Shown: positions 6,818 to 16,393 of the stretch, piece by piece
Layout of the letters: each line of letters starts with the position of its first letter
Position numbering within the stretch: position 1 is the first letter of the stretch
NCBI GenBank assembly: GCA_016194985.1
Contig: JACQAK010000046.1
Location: 1 to 64,000, forward strand
DNA from: Bacteroidota bacterium
Lineage (GTDB): Bacteria > Bacteroidota > Bacteroidia > B-17B0 > Aurantibacillaceae
Length of the DNA: 64,000 bases
Direction: 5' to 3'
The notes under the pieces: model-generated
Told to the model about the DNA's origin: nothing
What the model saw: the letters and a program-made list of their open reading frames with translations, nothing else
The model's database searches: none
Position numbers and translations under genes: made by a program

Positions 6818-9800
6818 ATGAAATATATATACATACTTGGCTTATATTTAGTAAGCTTTAATTTATTATCTCAAAGAGGTAAAGATGGTACCCCTACTAT
6901 CTCAGCAGCAAATACCATTGTTAATGCTTATACGTCCTTAACCAGCAACGTTACATCAGGTTCCACCACATTAAATGTAGGAAACTCTTCGGCTTTTTCT
7001 GTTGGAGACTTAGTATATATCATTCAAATGCAGGGCGCCAATGTCTATTCTTATGATGGTAGTTTTACAGGTCCCTGGTATGATGGTAATTCCGCTTTCC
7101 CCACGGATACAACCTTTGGAAAAATAACAAATTATAATAACGCCGGAATGAACGAGTTTGCACAGGTAAATTCTATTCCTAACAATACATCTATTGTTAT
7201 TGACTGTGGATTAAAAAACAATTACGATGTAACGAAAAGCTACACTACTCAATCAGGCAAAAACATTACTTTACTCGGAAATGTTCAGGTTATCAGAGTG
7301 CCCCGTTATGCCTCATTAACCTTAAATGGAACCGCATCTATCTCTTGCCCTCAGTGGAATGGCAGTACCGGAGGTGTTGCCGTTGTTGAAGTATTAAATG
7401 ATATTCAATTAAATTCAACCGGTGCATTTAATGTTGCCGGTAAAGGATTCAGAGGTGGCGCTGTTTTTAACTACACACCTACGACTGTAATTAGTAGTGA
7501 TAAATATGGTGCGAATCCATCTCAGGAAGGCGGAGGAAAAGGAGAATCCATTGCCGGAGATTCTGCCATGTACAGAAATTATGCCTCGGTGTTTTGCAGA
7601 GGATCTATTGCCAATGGCGGTGGTGGAGCCAATTCTCATAACTCGGGCGGCGGCGGCGGCGCTAATGGTCATAACGGAGTGAGCTTTAACAGTTTGGGTA
7701 ATCCGGTAGCCGGCTATAATACTATCTGGAATTTAGAATTTGCAGGCATGGCCACCAATACCTCTTCCGGCGGCGGCAGAGGAGGGTATTCCTTCTCTAA
7801 TAGTAATCAAAATGTGTCAACCGTTGCTCCGGGAACCTACAGCACACCTTCAAATGCCTGGGGTGGCGATAAACGCAGAGCCGTTGGTGGTTTTGGCGGA
7901 CGTCCTCTGAACTACATCAATGGTAAACTATTTTTAGGCGGCGGCGGCGGCGCAGGGCATGGAAATGACAACAAAGCCAGTGGCGGTGGCAATGGCGGAG
8001 GAATTGTTTACGTAGTATGTTATGGTAACTTAAGCGGAACAGGTTCAATCATTGCCGATGGAGCAAGTGCTTCTAATACAGGTGCCGGCTGTTCTTCCAA
8101 TGACGGTGCCGGCGGCGGCGGCGGCGGCGGCGCCATTGTGTTAGATGTTAATGGAACTACCAATTTAACGGCTGCTACAGCATTGAGTGCAAATGGTGGT
8201 AATGGAGGTAATGTTAATTTTAATTGTATCGTATCAAATGCAACAGCTTATGGCCCCGGTGCCGGTGGCGGTGGCGGTTATATTGCCTCTACAGGCACAT
8301 TACCTGGTAATTCGTTAGCCGGTGGAAATAATGGAAATGTTACAGGAAACGCCAATAATATCGGAAACAATTTCCCTCCTAATGGGGCAACCAAAGGAGG
8401 TTCAGGAGGAACTGGCTCTGTAACGGCTTACACATTAACACCATCTGCCAGTCAAACAATTTGCACCAATCAAACATTTACGGTAACAGCTACCTCTACA
8501 GAACCCGGAACTACTATTAACTGGTACAACACCCTTACAGGAAATTCTGCTATTGCAACAGGAACAGCTTATGCGGCGCCTGCTTACGCAACAGCAGGAA
8601 CCTACACATTATTTGCCGGAGCCTGTTCAGGAACATACCGTCAACCTATTGTGATTACAGTATCGGGAGGATTAAACATTACGGCGAATACTCCAACCAT
8701 TTGTCCCGGTCAAACAGCAACATTAACCGCTTCCGGAGCCACCACTTATACCTGGAGTTCCGGTCCTCCTAATACCAATACCCTTTCTGTTTCTCCGGCA
8801 TCTACCACTGTTTACACTGTAAATGGTACATCCGGAACCTGTGCAGGGTCGCATACAACTGCAGTTGTTGTAAGCAGCGTTCCTTCGGTTAGTGTTACCA
8901 GTCCTTCTATTTGTTCAGGTAATTCAGCTACTTTAACTGCCAGTGGAGCTACTAATTACACATGGTCGCAGGGAGCCCAAACCACCGGTAGCATTGTTGT
9001 TACTCCTACAACAACTTCTTCATATACGGTTACCGGTTCAAATGGTGCCTGTACAAATTCTATTTCTACAACCGTAAGCGTAACAGCTACTCCTACATTG
9101 ATAGCGAACTCTGTAACTATATGCCCTGCTCAAACAGCAAGTTTAACTGCAAGCGGTGCCACTACCTACACATGGAACCCCGGAAATGTAACGGGTTCAT
9201 CATATACGATTAGTCCGGCATCTAATACAACAGTATCTGTTACAGGTGCCAACGGGGTCTGTACAAGTTTCAAAACAGTATCCGTTACTATAGGTTCAGG
9301 TATTTCTATTTCCGTTAATAATCCTACCATTTGTATAGGGCAAACAGCCTTATTAACAGCCAACGGTGCTACTACCTATACCTGGAATACGGGCCCAACA
9401 ACCAATACCTTATCCGTATCTCCGGGATCTACCACAACTTATACCATTTCCGGAGCTACCGGGGCCTGTACCGGAAGTAATACGGCCGTTGTAACAGTTG
9501 TTGCTGTGCCGTCTTTAACAGTGGCTAATACCTCTATTTGTTCAGGAAATACCGCTACATTAACAGCAAGCGGAGCGTCTTCCTATACATGGGCTCCTGA
9601 CGGGCAAACCACATCAAGCATTACCGATGCACCGGGTTCAAGCAAGAACTATACGATCACCGGATCCAATGGCATCTGTACAAACACAACAACAGCAAGT
9701 GTTAATGTTACTGCTACTCCAACCCTAGTAGCAAATTCCGTAACGATTTGCCCTGCTCAAACAGCTACATTAAATGTGAGTGGCGCAACAACCTTCACAT

Positions 9801-11953
9801 GGAATCCGGGAAATGTAACAGGATCAACATATACAATCAGTCCGGCGTCTAATACAACGGTATCCGTTATCGGAGAAAATAGCGGCTGTACGTCCTCCAA
9901 AACTGTTTCTGTTACTATCGGAACAGGTATTTCTATGTCTGTTAACAATCCTACCATTTGTGTTGGTCAATCAGCCTTATTAACCGCCAATGGCGCTTCT
10001 ACTTATACCTGGGATTCGGGAGCGAATACGAACACGTTAAGTATTTCTCCGGCATCAAGTACTTCTTACACTGTTTCGGGAACCAGTGGATCATGTACAG
10101 GAAGTGTAACAGCACTTGTAACAGTGCTATCCGTACCTTCTCTTACTGTAACCAATGCCGCTGTTTGCTCAGGAAATACAGCTACCTTAACCGCCAGTGG
10201 CGCATCAACTTATACATGGGCACCTGATGGGCAAACAACTGCAAGTATTACTGATAGTCCAAACTCTACCAAAAATTATACGGTTACCGGTTCAAACGGT
10301 GTGTGCTCCGGCATTGCAATAACTACAATTAGCGTTACTGCTACCCCAACATTAAATATTGTTAATTCAACTACAATCTGCGCCGGGCAAACAGCTACAA
10401 TTAGTGCATCAGGGGCTAATTCCTTTAATTGGATACCAGGAAATGTTTCCGGAAATATATATACAATTAGTCCTTCCAGCAATACAGTAGTTACGGTTGT
10501 CGGTTCTAATGGAACCTGTTCGACCCAAGCCACCTCTTCTGTTGTTATAGGAACAAGCATTTCCTTATCTGTCAATACTCCAACTATATGCGCAGGACAA
10601 ACAGCAACTTTAACTGCCAATGGTGCGGCCACTTATACATGGAATTCGTCTATAAATAGCAATTCCATTAGTGTGAACCCAAGTTCAACAACAGTATACA
10701 CCGTATCGGGTTCTAATGGTACCTGTAACGGTATAACAACCGCCACTGTTATGGTTAATGCTGTTCCTACGTTAACTGTAAATAGCCCTGCTATCTGTTC
10801 AGGCCAAACAGCAACCTTAATTGCCGGTGGTGCCAATACATATACATGGTCAAATAATGTTAATGGCAGCACTCAAACAGTAAGTCCATCTTCCCTGACT
10901 TTTTATAGTGTTTCAGGAACAGATTTAAATGGCTGTATTAATACATCTGTAACAACAGCAACGGTTAATGTAACAGCCACACCAACCATTAATGTGAACA
11001 CGGCATCTATTTGTGTAGGGCAAACAGCCACATTAACAGCCACTGGAGCAACCACTTTTACATGGAGTACAAACGAAACAACGGCCACCATCAATCCTTC
11101 TCCGGTTATTACAACAACCTATGCGGTATTGGGTTCCAACGGAGCTTGTGCCAGTGGATACACAATGACGGTTAATGTAACTCCATCTCCTACATTAAAT
11201 ATTAATGCATCCAATACCAGCGGATGTGCCCCTTTGTCTGTTACGTTCACCGATCAAACAAGCTCATCCTGCTCAAGCATCTTGTACAATTTTGGAGACG
11301 GATCTAACGGAAACAGTAATAATCCAAATCATAGCTATGCAGCCAGTGGTAATTATACAGTAACAGCTACCTGCACCTCTACCCTAGGTTGTTCAACTAC
11401 TTATACTTTACCAACGGCTATTCAGGTAATTTTAACACCTGTGGCTAATTTCAACATTGAAGAAGGAACCACTATTACTACCGGAAGTACCGTGCATTTA
11501 ACCAATACGAGTACAAATGCATCTTCTTCTGTTTGGGATTTATGCAATGGTGTTACATCTGTTTCTACCGATGTAACCACGTCGTATGCCGATACCGGAA
11601 GCTGTTGTATAACACTATTAGTGGCTAACGGAACATGCACTAATGCGGCCACCAAATGTATCAGTATTGTTAATGAGGCAACTGTCGTTATTCCTAACGT
11701 ATTTACACCAAACGGAGACAACAGCAACGAGATATTCAAAATCAGATCCACCGGATTAAAAAGTTTAAGTTGTTCCATTTTTGACCGTTGGGGTTTAAAA
11801 ATGTATGAATGGGACGGCGTAAACGGCTACTGGGATGGAAGTGCCAAATCAGGTATGGCTCCTGATGGAACCTACTTTTACATTATTACTTATACGGATC
11901 AAAAAGATAAGACTACAACTGAAAAAGGTTTCTTAAATTTGTTCAAGAATTAA
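6818..11953 (+). CDS. Giant repeat adhesin with type B T9SS sorting domain
   Basis: A 1711-residue secreted protein. Layout: signal peptide (1-19); a beta-rich N-terminal region; a glycine-rich region (about 145-540) with runs of up to eight Gly; twelve Ig-like modules (about 620-1457), each with a core like TICxGQTATLTASGATTYTW; a PKD domain (about 1460-1545, with YNFGDGS); a second PKD-like segment; and a C-terminal gliding-motility type domain (about 1623-1711: NVFTPNGDNSNE, FDRWGLKMYEWDG, DGTYFYI). That tail is the type B signal for the type IX secretion system, so the protein should be exported and held on the cell surface. The modules form a higher-order repeat. It resembles SprB-like adhesins but is much shorter. 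Confidence 0.93.
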   Translation: MKYIYILGLYLVSFNLLSQRGKDGTPTISAANTIVNAYTSLTSNVTSGSTTLNVGNSSAFSVGDLVYIIQMQGANVYSYDGSFTGPWYDGNSAFPTDTTFGKITNYNNAGMNEFAQVNSIPNNTSIVIDCGLKNNYDVTKSYTTQSGKNITLLGNVQVIRVPRYASLTLNGTASISCPQWNGSTGGVAVVEVLNDIQLNSTGAFNVAGKGFRGGAVFNYTPTTVISSDKYGANPSQEGGGKGESIAGDSAMYRNYASVFCRGSIANGGGGANSHNSGGGGGANGHNGVSFNSLGNPVAGYNTIWNLEFAGMATNTSSGGGRGGYSFSNSNQNVSTVAPGTYSTPSNAWGGDKRRAVGGFGGRPLNYINGKLFLGGGGGAGHGNDNKASGGGNGGGIVYVVCYGNLSGTGSIIADGASASNTGAGCSSNDGAGGGGGGGAIVLDVNGTTNLTAATALSANGGNGGNVNFNCIVSNATAYGPGAGGGGGYIASTGTLPGNSLAGGNNGNVTGNANNIGNNFPPNGATKGGSGGTGSVTAYTLTPSASQTICTNQTFTVTATSTEPGTTINWYNTLTGNSAIATGTAYAAPAYATAGTYTLFAGACSGTYRQPIVITVSGGLNITANTPTICPGQTATLTASGATTYTWSSGPPNTNTLSVSPASTTVYTVNGTSGTCAGSHTTAVVVSSVPSVSVTSPSICSGNSATLTASGATNYTWSQGAQTTGSIVVTPTTTSSYTVTGSNGACTNSISTTVSVTATPTLIANSVTICPAQTASLTASGATTYTWNPGNVTGSSYTISPASNTTVSVTGANGVCTSFKTVSVTIGSGISISVNNPTICIGQTALLTANGATTYTWNTGPTTNTLSVSPGSTTTYTISGATGACTGSNTAVVTVVAVPSLTVANTSICSGNTATLTASGASSYTWAPDGQTTSSITDAPGSSKNYTITGSNGICTNTTTASVNVTATPTLVANSVTICPAQTATLNVSGATTFTWNPGNVTGSTYTISPASNTTVSVIGENSGCTSSKTVSVTIGTGISMSVNNPTICVGQSALLTANGASTYTWDSGANTNTLSISPASSTSYTVSGTSGSCTGSVTALVTVLSVPSLTVTNAAVCSGNTATLTASGASTYTWAPDGQTTASITDSPNSTKNYTVTGSNGVCSGIAITTISVTATPTLNIVNSTTICAGQTATISASGANSFNWIPGNVSGNIYTISPSSNTVVTVVGSNGTCSTQATSSVVIGTSISLSVNTPTICAGQTATLTANGAATYTWNSSINSNSISVNPSSTTVYTVSGSNGTCNGITTATVMVNAVPTLTVNSPAICSGQTATLIAGGANTYTWSNNVNGSTQTVSPSSLTFYSVSGTDLNGCINTSVTTATVNVTATPTINVNTASICVGQTATLTATGATTFTWSTNETTATINPSPVITTTYAVLGSNGACASGYTMTVNVTPSPTLNINASNTSGCAPLSVTFTDQTSSSCSSILYNFGDGSNGNSNNPNHSYAASGNYTVTATCTSTLGCSTTYTLPTAIQVILTPVANFNIEEGTTITTGSTVHLTNTSTNASSSVWDLCNGVTSVSTDVTTSYADTGSCCITLLVANGTCTNAATKCISIVNEATVVIPNVFTPNGDNSNEIFKIRSTGLKSLSCSIFDRWGLKMYEWDGVNGYWDGSAKSGMAPDGTYFYIITYTDQKDKTTTEKGFLNLFKN
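9089..10978 (+). repeat. Three copies of a 627-bp higher-order repeat inside the adhesin
   Basis: Within the adhesin gene the Ig-like modules recur as an A-B-C trio: A has WNPGNVTG, B has NNPTIC or NTPTIC with TANGA, and C begins with CSG (with WAPDGQTT in copies 1 and 2). Equivalent points fall at 9089, 9716 and 10343, exactly 627 bp (209 residues) apart. The next boundary is near 10979, so the third copy is nine bases longer and more divergent. Confidence 0.8.
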
Positions 11954-11968
11954 CCTTTACCTTTTTTA

Positions 11969-12853
11969 ATGAACGAATTTAGAGAAGAACTTCTGATCAA
12001 ACTATCCATTCCTATTTACACCATTGTAATAGGGATTGAAATTTTATACAGCTATTGGCACAAGAAAAAATATTATTCAACCAAAGGAGTCTTAGCGAAT
12101 CTCTACTTAACCACGCTTAATTTTTCGTTGGATATTTTAGTACGTGGCGTTTGCCTGGCAGTACTCTGGTATTTTTATCAATTCAAACTGATCGGTATCG
12201 ACAAAGTTGCTCATCCGTTTGTATATTGGTCGGTATTAGTGATTGCTCAGGATTTTATGTTTTACTGGCTTCACCGCGTTGATCATTATTGTCGTTTTTT
12301 TTGGGCCGTACATGTTACTCATCATTCATCAGAAGAATTTAATTTAACTGTTGGGTTCCGATCATCTGTTTTTCAGCCACTTTATCGTTTTATGTATTTT
12401 ATTCCTTTATCGTTGGTTGGGTTTGATCCTTTGGATGTGATGTTTATTTATGCGGCTACTCAAATCTACGGCATCCTGATCCATACCAAAACCATTGGTA
12501 AATTAGGCTTTTTGGAATGGTTCTTATCAACCCCTTCTCATCACCGGGTTCATCATGCCAGTAATGTGAAGTACCTTGATAAAAATATGGGCATGGTACT
12601 TATTATATGGGACAGACTGTTTGGCACTTTTGCCAAAGAAGAAGAAGAAGTGGTATACGGATTAACCACTAACTTAAACACCTACAACCCAATAACGATG
12701 GTATTTCATGAATGGAAAGCCATTTTTAATGACTTAAAAAAAGAGACCTCTTTAAAAAACAAATTCATGTACGTATTTGGTCCTCCGGGGTGGAGTCATG
12801 ATGGCAGCCGAAAAACATCCCATCAACTACGTTCCGAATTAAAATCAAAATAA
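11969..12853 (+). CDS. Sterol desaturase / fatty acid hydroxylase family protein
   Basis: A 294-residue membrane protein with the di-iron histidine clusters of the family: HxxxH at 102-106 (HRVDH), HxxHH at 115-119 (HVTHH) and HHxxHH at 191-196 (HHRVHH). Four or more hydrophobic segments surround these. Members hydroxylate or desaturate lipids using oxygen; the substrate cannot be told here. The C-terminal segment FGPPGWSHDGSRKTS is typical of Bacteroidota members. The gene begins 15 bp after the adhesin stop with no obvious terminator between. Confidence 0.92.
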   Translation: MNEFREELLIKLSIPIYTIVIGIEILYSYWHKKKYYSTKGVLANLYLTTLNFSLDILVRGVCLAVLWYFYQFKLIGIDKVAHPFVYWSVLVIAQDFMFYWLHRVDHYCRFFWAVHVTHHSSEEFNLTVGFRSSVFQPLYRFMYFIPLSLVGFDPLDVMFIYAATQIYGILIHTKTIGKLGFLEWFLSTPSHHRVHHASNVKYLDKNMGMVLIIWDRLFGTFAKEEEEVVYGLTTNLNTYNPITMVFHEWKAIFNDLKKETSLKNKFMYVFGPPGWSHDGSRKTSHQLRSELKSK

Positions 12854-12865
12854 CGCTACAAAAAA

Positions 12866-12873
12866 TACATTTG
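12866..12873 (+). promoter_or_regulatory. -7 promoter box TACATTTG
   Basis: An exact TAnnTTTG match 16 bp before the ATG of the YihY gene, indicating its own promoter separate from the desaturase gene. Confidence 0.6.
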
Positions 12874-12889
12874 TTATATTTACATTATC

Positions 12890-14221
12890 ATGGCAAACGT
12901 AATTACACTTTTTAAACGCATCTCCCACTTTTTAACCCATAAATTATGGCGTGTTCGTTTAAATAAATTAGACAAGAAGCAAGGCTTTTTGTTAAAGCAA
13001 TTACGGATATTTTCGCTGGCCATTAAAGGATTTAATGAAGATAAATGTTTATTAAAAGCCTCTGCCCTTACCTATTATACCCTCTTTTCGATTGTACCGG
13101 TTATTGCATTGGCCTTTGCTATTGCCAAAGGATTTGGATATCAGGAAGATTTGAAACAACAGATCCTTTCAAAATTCCAAAATCAACAAGACGTATTATT
13201 ACAGGCATTTGACTATGCCGACAAAATGCTGGCTAATACACACGGTGGTTTAATTGCAGGTATTGGCGTTGTATTATTACTGTGGTCGGTGATGAAGCTA
13301 TTAAGCAGCATCGAAAACAGTTTTAATGAGATCTGGGAAATTAAAAGAGACAGAACCTGGTTAAGAAAAATTACCGATTACTTATCCATTATGTTAGTGG
13401 CTCCGATTTTCCTTATCCTGTCCGGCACATTAACCGTTGGTCTTAAAAGCAGCATCGAAGCCGTTTCTGAGAGCCATGTGTATTTTAGCCCTGTAAGTTT
13501 TGTTCTTTTAAAACTTTTGGCCTTTGCTCTTATCTGGGCCATATTTGCCTTTATATACATTGCTCTACCCAACACCAAAGTTTCTTTTAAAGCCGGTGCT
13601 ATGGGAGCATTAATAGCAGCTGTTTTATTTGAGTTATTACAATGGATTTATGTCGCTTCTCAGGTTGGCGTGGCACAATACAATGCCATTTATGGAAGTT
13701 TTGCAGCCCTTCCGCTCTTTTTAATTTGGGTACAATATTCCTGGTATATCATGCTCTTTGGCTCCGAATTGGCATTTGCCAATCAAAATGTGGATCACTA
13801 CGAATTGGAAAATGATATTACCAATATCAGTGACCGCTATAAACGCGTTATTGCTCTTATGATTGCGAACCATGTTGTAAAAAATTTCAATGACGGGAAA
13901 CCTGCCTTAACGTCTATCGAAATTGCCACAAAGCTTGATTTGCCTGTGAGACTTGCCAGAGTGATCATCAATGAATTTACAGAAACAGGTGTATTTAATG
14001 AAGTAAAAATGATGGAGGATAAAGAAATTGGTTACCAACCCGGTATTTCTGACTCTAAATTAACCGTAAAATATATCATCGATAAACTGGATGAAAAAGG
14101 AGTAAACCATTTACCAATAGAGGACAGTAAAGAGCTGGCTACCGTTAACAGATTGATGAAAGATATGGATGATGTATTGAACACTTCCAAGGGAAATATG
14201 TTAGTGAAAGATTTGGCTTAA
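12890..14221 (+). CDS. YihY/BrkB family inner-membrane protein
   Basis: A 443-residue protein with the YihY core of about six transmembrane helices (residues about 50-300). It shows KASALTYYTLFSIVPVIALA near the first helix and YGSFAALPLFLIWVQYSWYI near the last. The family was once called RNase BN; that activity was later assigned elsewhere and the role is unknown. A soluble C-terminal part (about 310-443) resembles a winged-helix-like extension (SIEIATKLDLPVRLARVI), as in longer family members. The hydrolase gene follows after five bases. Confidence 0.9.
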   Translation: MANVITLFKRISHFLTHKLWRVRLNKLDKKQGFLLKQLRIFSLAIKGFNEDKCLLKASALTYYTLFSIVPVIALAFAIAKGFGYQEDLKQQILSKFQNQQDVLLQAFDYADKMLANTHGGLIAGIGVVLLLWSVMKLLSSIENSFNEIWEIKRDRTWLRKITDYLSIMLVAPIFLILSGTLTVGLKSSIEAVSESHVYFSPVSFVLLKLLAFALIWAIFAFIYIALPNTKVSFKAGAMGALIAAVLFELLQWIYVASQVGVAQYNAIYGSFAALPLFLIWVQYSWYIMLFGSELAFANQNVDHYELENDITNISDRYKRVIALMIANHVVKNFNDGKPALTSIEIATKLDLPVRLARVIINEFTETGVFNEVKMMEDKEIGYQPGISDSKLTVKYIIDKLDEKGVNHLPIEDSKELATVNRLMKDMDDVLNTSKGNMLVKDLA

Positions 14222-14226
14222 TACAA

Positions 14227-15099
14227 ATGGCTATTATCAAACGGTTTTTCAAATGGTTGTTTTTGATAGTGATCTCCGCTTTTTGTGTATTGAGTATCCT
14301 TCCTTATGTTTTTAGTAATCATTTAAAAGACGCGCAGGTAAAGCCCTTTGAGAATTCATCATTCTTTGAATTCAATCATACCAAATTTCATTATCGGCTA
14401 TTTGTTCCCAAACATATCCGGCATAAAGTTTTATTAATTCATGGCTTTAGCGGCAGTACCTTTTCCTTTCGTAATACCATCGATTCATTGCTAAACCATG
14501 ACATTCTTGTTATTGCCATGGATATGCCAGCCTTTGGCTATAGCGATAAAAGACCCGATGCTGATTACAGCGACACCACTAAAATTAAGGCCATTCATTT
14601 TTTATTACACAAAGTCGATGAATTGACGAATCACAAAAAATGGCATTTAACCGGACATAGTATGGGAGGCATAGTTATTGGCCAGTTTGCCAGCTCTTAT
14701 CCCCAACAAACACAATCCCTCATTTTTATTGATGGCTTACCCTTTTCTCAAAGCCATTCGATCACTCAAAAACTAGCTGTTTATCCTCCGCTTTTAAAAT
14801 GGGCCGACATATTATTGGAGCGTCAGTTTTTAAATCAGTCATCATTTCAGGAATTATTGAGCTCAGCTTACAGCCAGCCTGCAGATAGCATCAGTGTTGA
14901 TGGTTATCTGCAGCCTTTTCAAACTAAATATAGTGGTTCTGCCATCTTTCAAATGTTTGCCGGCTCCGGTTATGTGCAAACCAACGATTCTATTCTGAAT
15001 GGTATTCCTAAGCTGATTATCTGGGGAAAACAAGATGCCCCATGGAAACACAGCCTATTGAGACTAACGCTGCCATTACTAATTTTATTAGTACTTTAG
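14227..15099 (+). CDS. Alpha/beta hydrolase, damaged by an internal out-of-frame deletion
   Basis: The first 270 residues are a normal alpha/beta hydrolase: a membrane anchor (11-30), the oxyanion strand LLIHGFSGSTF, the nucleophile elbow GHSMGG (Ser145) and the acid strand IIWGKQD (Asp270). After Asp270 the frame runs into an unrelated hydrophobic tail and stops. In another frame, 15036-15104 encode CPMETQPIETNAAITNF..., the usual end that directly follows the catalytic Gly-His in this family. A block of perhaps 25 codons holding the catalytic His is therefore missing and the reading frame is shifted. The product should be inactive. Either this is a pseudogene or the assembly has lost sequence here. 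Confidence 0.85.
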   Translation: MAIIKRFFKWLFLIVISAFCVLSILPYVFSNHLKDAQVKPFENSSFFEFNHTKFHYRLFVPKHIRHKVLLIHGFSGSTFSFRNTIDSLLNHDILVIAMDMPAFGYSDKRPDADYSDTTKIKAIHFLLHKVDELTNHKKWHLTGHSMGGIVIGQFASSYPQQTQSLIFIDGLPFSQSHSITQKLAVYPPLLKWADILLERQFLNQSSFQELLSSAYSQPADSISVDGYLQPFQTKYSGSAIFQMFAGSGYVQTNDSILNGIPKLIIWGKQDAPWKHSLLRLTLPLLILLVL

Positions 15100-15114
15100 A
15101 GTAGTTAAAAAAGA

Positions 15115-16017
15115 TTGCATTTGTTACGTGTTAAGTTTTTCATACTTCTTTTATTATCTGTAAATCAGTTAGCGTTTGCATCCGATTCGTTATCCGTATT
15201 TAAAAAACGAAAACTAGCGCTGGGCATATCTTCACTGGCACTAACGTCGGGCTCACTTATCTATTTAAATCAGGCTTGGTATCAGGAATACAACACATCC
15301 ACCTTTCACACATTCAATGACAATGACGAATGGTTTCAGATGGATAAATGCGGGCATACTTTTACTACATACCAAACCGGAAGACTGATGATGAATGCTA
15401 TGGAATGGGCGGGCTATTCCAAAAAGTATCAACTTATTATAGGAGGCTTAAGTGGTCTGGCTTACATGAGTGCTATCGAAGTGATGGATGGCTATAGCGC
15501 CGGCTGGGGCTTTAGTTGGGGCGACATGAGTGTAAATGCGTTAGGCAGCGGTTTGGCTATAGGACAAAAACTCTTATGGAATGAGCAACGCATTCAATTA
15601 AAATTTTCGTTTTATTCTTCAGAGTATGCTAAATACCGACCAGATCTGCTAGGAAAATCGTTTGCCACACAAATATTAAAAGACTACAACGGACAAATTT
15701 ACTGGCTCAGTATCAATCCTTCTTCCTTTATGAAAAAAGAAACCAAATTTCCAAAATGGCTGAATGTAGCCTTTGGGTATGGGGCCAACGGCATGCTTGG
15801 GGCTAAATACAACAATATTGTGATTGAAGATGAAGATGGCAACGTAAAAAATTTTAACCGCTATCGACAAGGGTATGTTTCGCTGGATGTTGATCTCACC
15901 CGCATTAAAACAAAATCAAAAGTGTTGAAATCTGTTTTCTCCTGCCTCAATATGATTAAGATTCCGTTTCCTAATTTAGAACTAAGCGAAGGGAAATTAA
16001 AGTTTAATTATTATTGA
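15115..16017 (+). CDS. DUF2279 family exported protein
   Basis: A 300-residue protein starting at a TTG just after the hydrolase remnant. It has a signal peptide (about residues 3-23, ending near AFAS) and the DUF2279 core: DKCGHTFTTYQTGRLM, a short hydrophobic stretch, and GWGFSWGDMSVNALGSGL. The family is predicted to be periplasmic or outer-membrane associated, with no known function. A second in-frame TTG six bases on is an alternative start. It may be cotranscribed with the hydrolase. Confidence 0.85.
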   Translation: MHLLRVKFFILLLLSVNQLAFASDSLSVFKKRKLALGISSLALTSGSLIYLNQAWYQEYNTSTFHTFNDNDEWFQMDKCGHTFTTYQTGRLMMNAMEWAGYSKKYQLIIGGLSGLAYMSAIEVMDGYSAGWGFSWGDMSVNALGSGLAIGQKLLWNEQRIQLKFSFYSSEYAKYRPDLLGKSFATQILKDYNGQIYWLSINPSSFMKKETKFPKWLNVAFGYGANGMLGAKYNNIVIEDEDGNVKNFNRYRQGYVSLDVDLTRIKTKSKVLKSVFSCLNMIKIPFPNLELSEGKLKFNYY

Positions 16018-16041
16018 TTATTCTTATAGCAATTATTCGTT

Positions 16042-16300
16042 CTACAAATTGGGCACGTTTCTGCAAGAGGCAAGCAGAAACCGGACTGTCGCTTCAATCT
16101 TTTTGAAGCTTCGTGCCTCCGCTGCAAAAGGATTTTCGTTTACATCCCTCGCGCGAAGACATTCCATATAAAAATTAACCTTCGATTCTAAATGCAAAGC
16201 CGCGCGAGGACTGCAAATGGAAATCCTTTTTTGTGTAACAAAAAAGATTGCAATGACAGTCCGGTTCGGCTCACGCCGAACGCGCCCAAATACTACAAAT
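16042..16300. mobile_element. MITE-like long palindromic element with 8-bp flanking direct repeat
   Basis: This fills most of the 376-bp gap between the DUF2279 and metallo-hydrolase genes; the gap holds no gene. The arms (about 16050-16157 and 16199-16292) are imperfect inverted copies sharing the blocks GGGC.CGTT, CCGGACTGTC, CAATCTTTTT, AAAGGATTT and CTCGCGCG. Each arm carries a small hairpin at the same place (TTTCTGC/GCAGAAA on the left, TTCGGC/GCCGAA on the right). CTACAAAT stands directly outside both ends (16042-16049 and 16293-16300), as a target-site duplication would. No transposase is inside, so movement would need an enzyme from elsewhere. Similar long palindromes are dispersed in Bacteroidota genomes. 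Confidence 0.65.
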
Positions 16301-16393
16301 AATTAGTATTGTAAAAGAAGATACATAACATTCCCTTGCACTACTCTAATTTTCTATTTATATTTAATTCATCATTCTTAATCACAAAAAACA

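Noticed and set aside
7415-11094. Several open frames on the minus strand inside the giant adhesin gene
   Set aside because: They run antisense to a long, codon-consistent gene and follow its repeats; their predicted proteins are low-complexity and have no start signals.
8680-11190. Regular repeats that could look like a CRISPR array at low resolution
   Set aside because: The repeats are coding Ig-like modules in one frame, with periods of about 190-220 bp and no short direct repeats with unique spacers.
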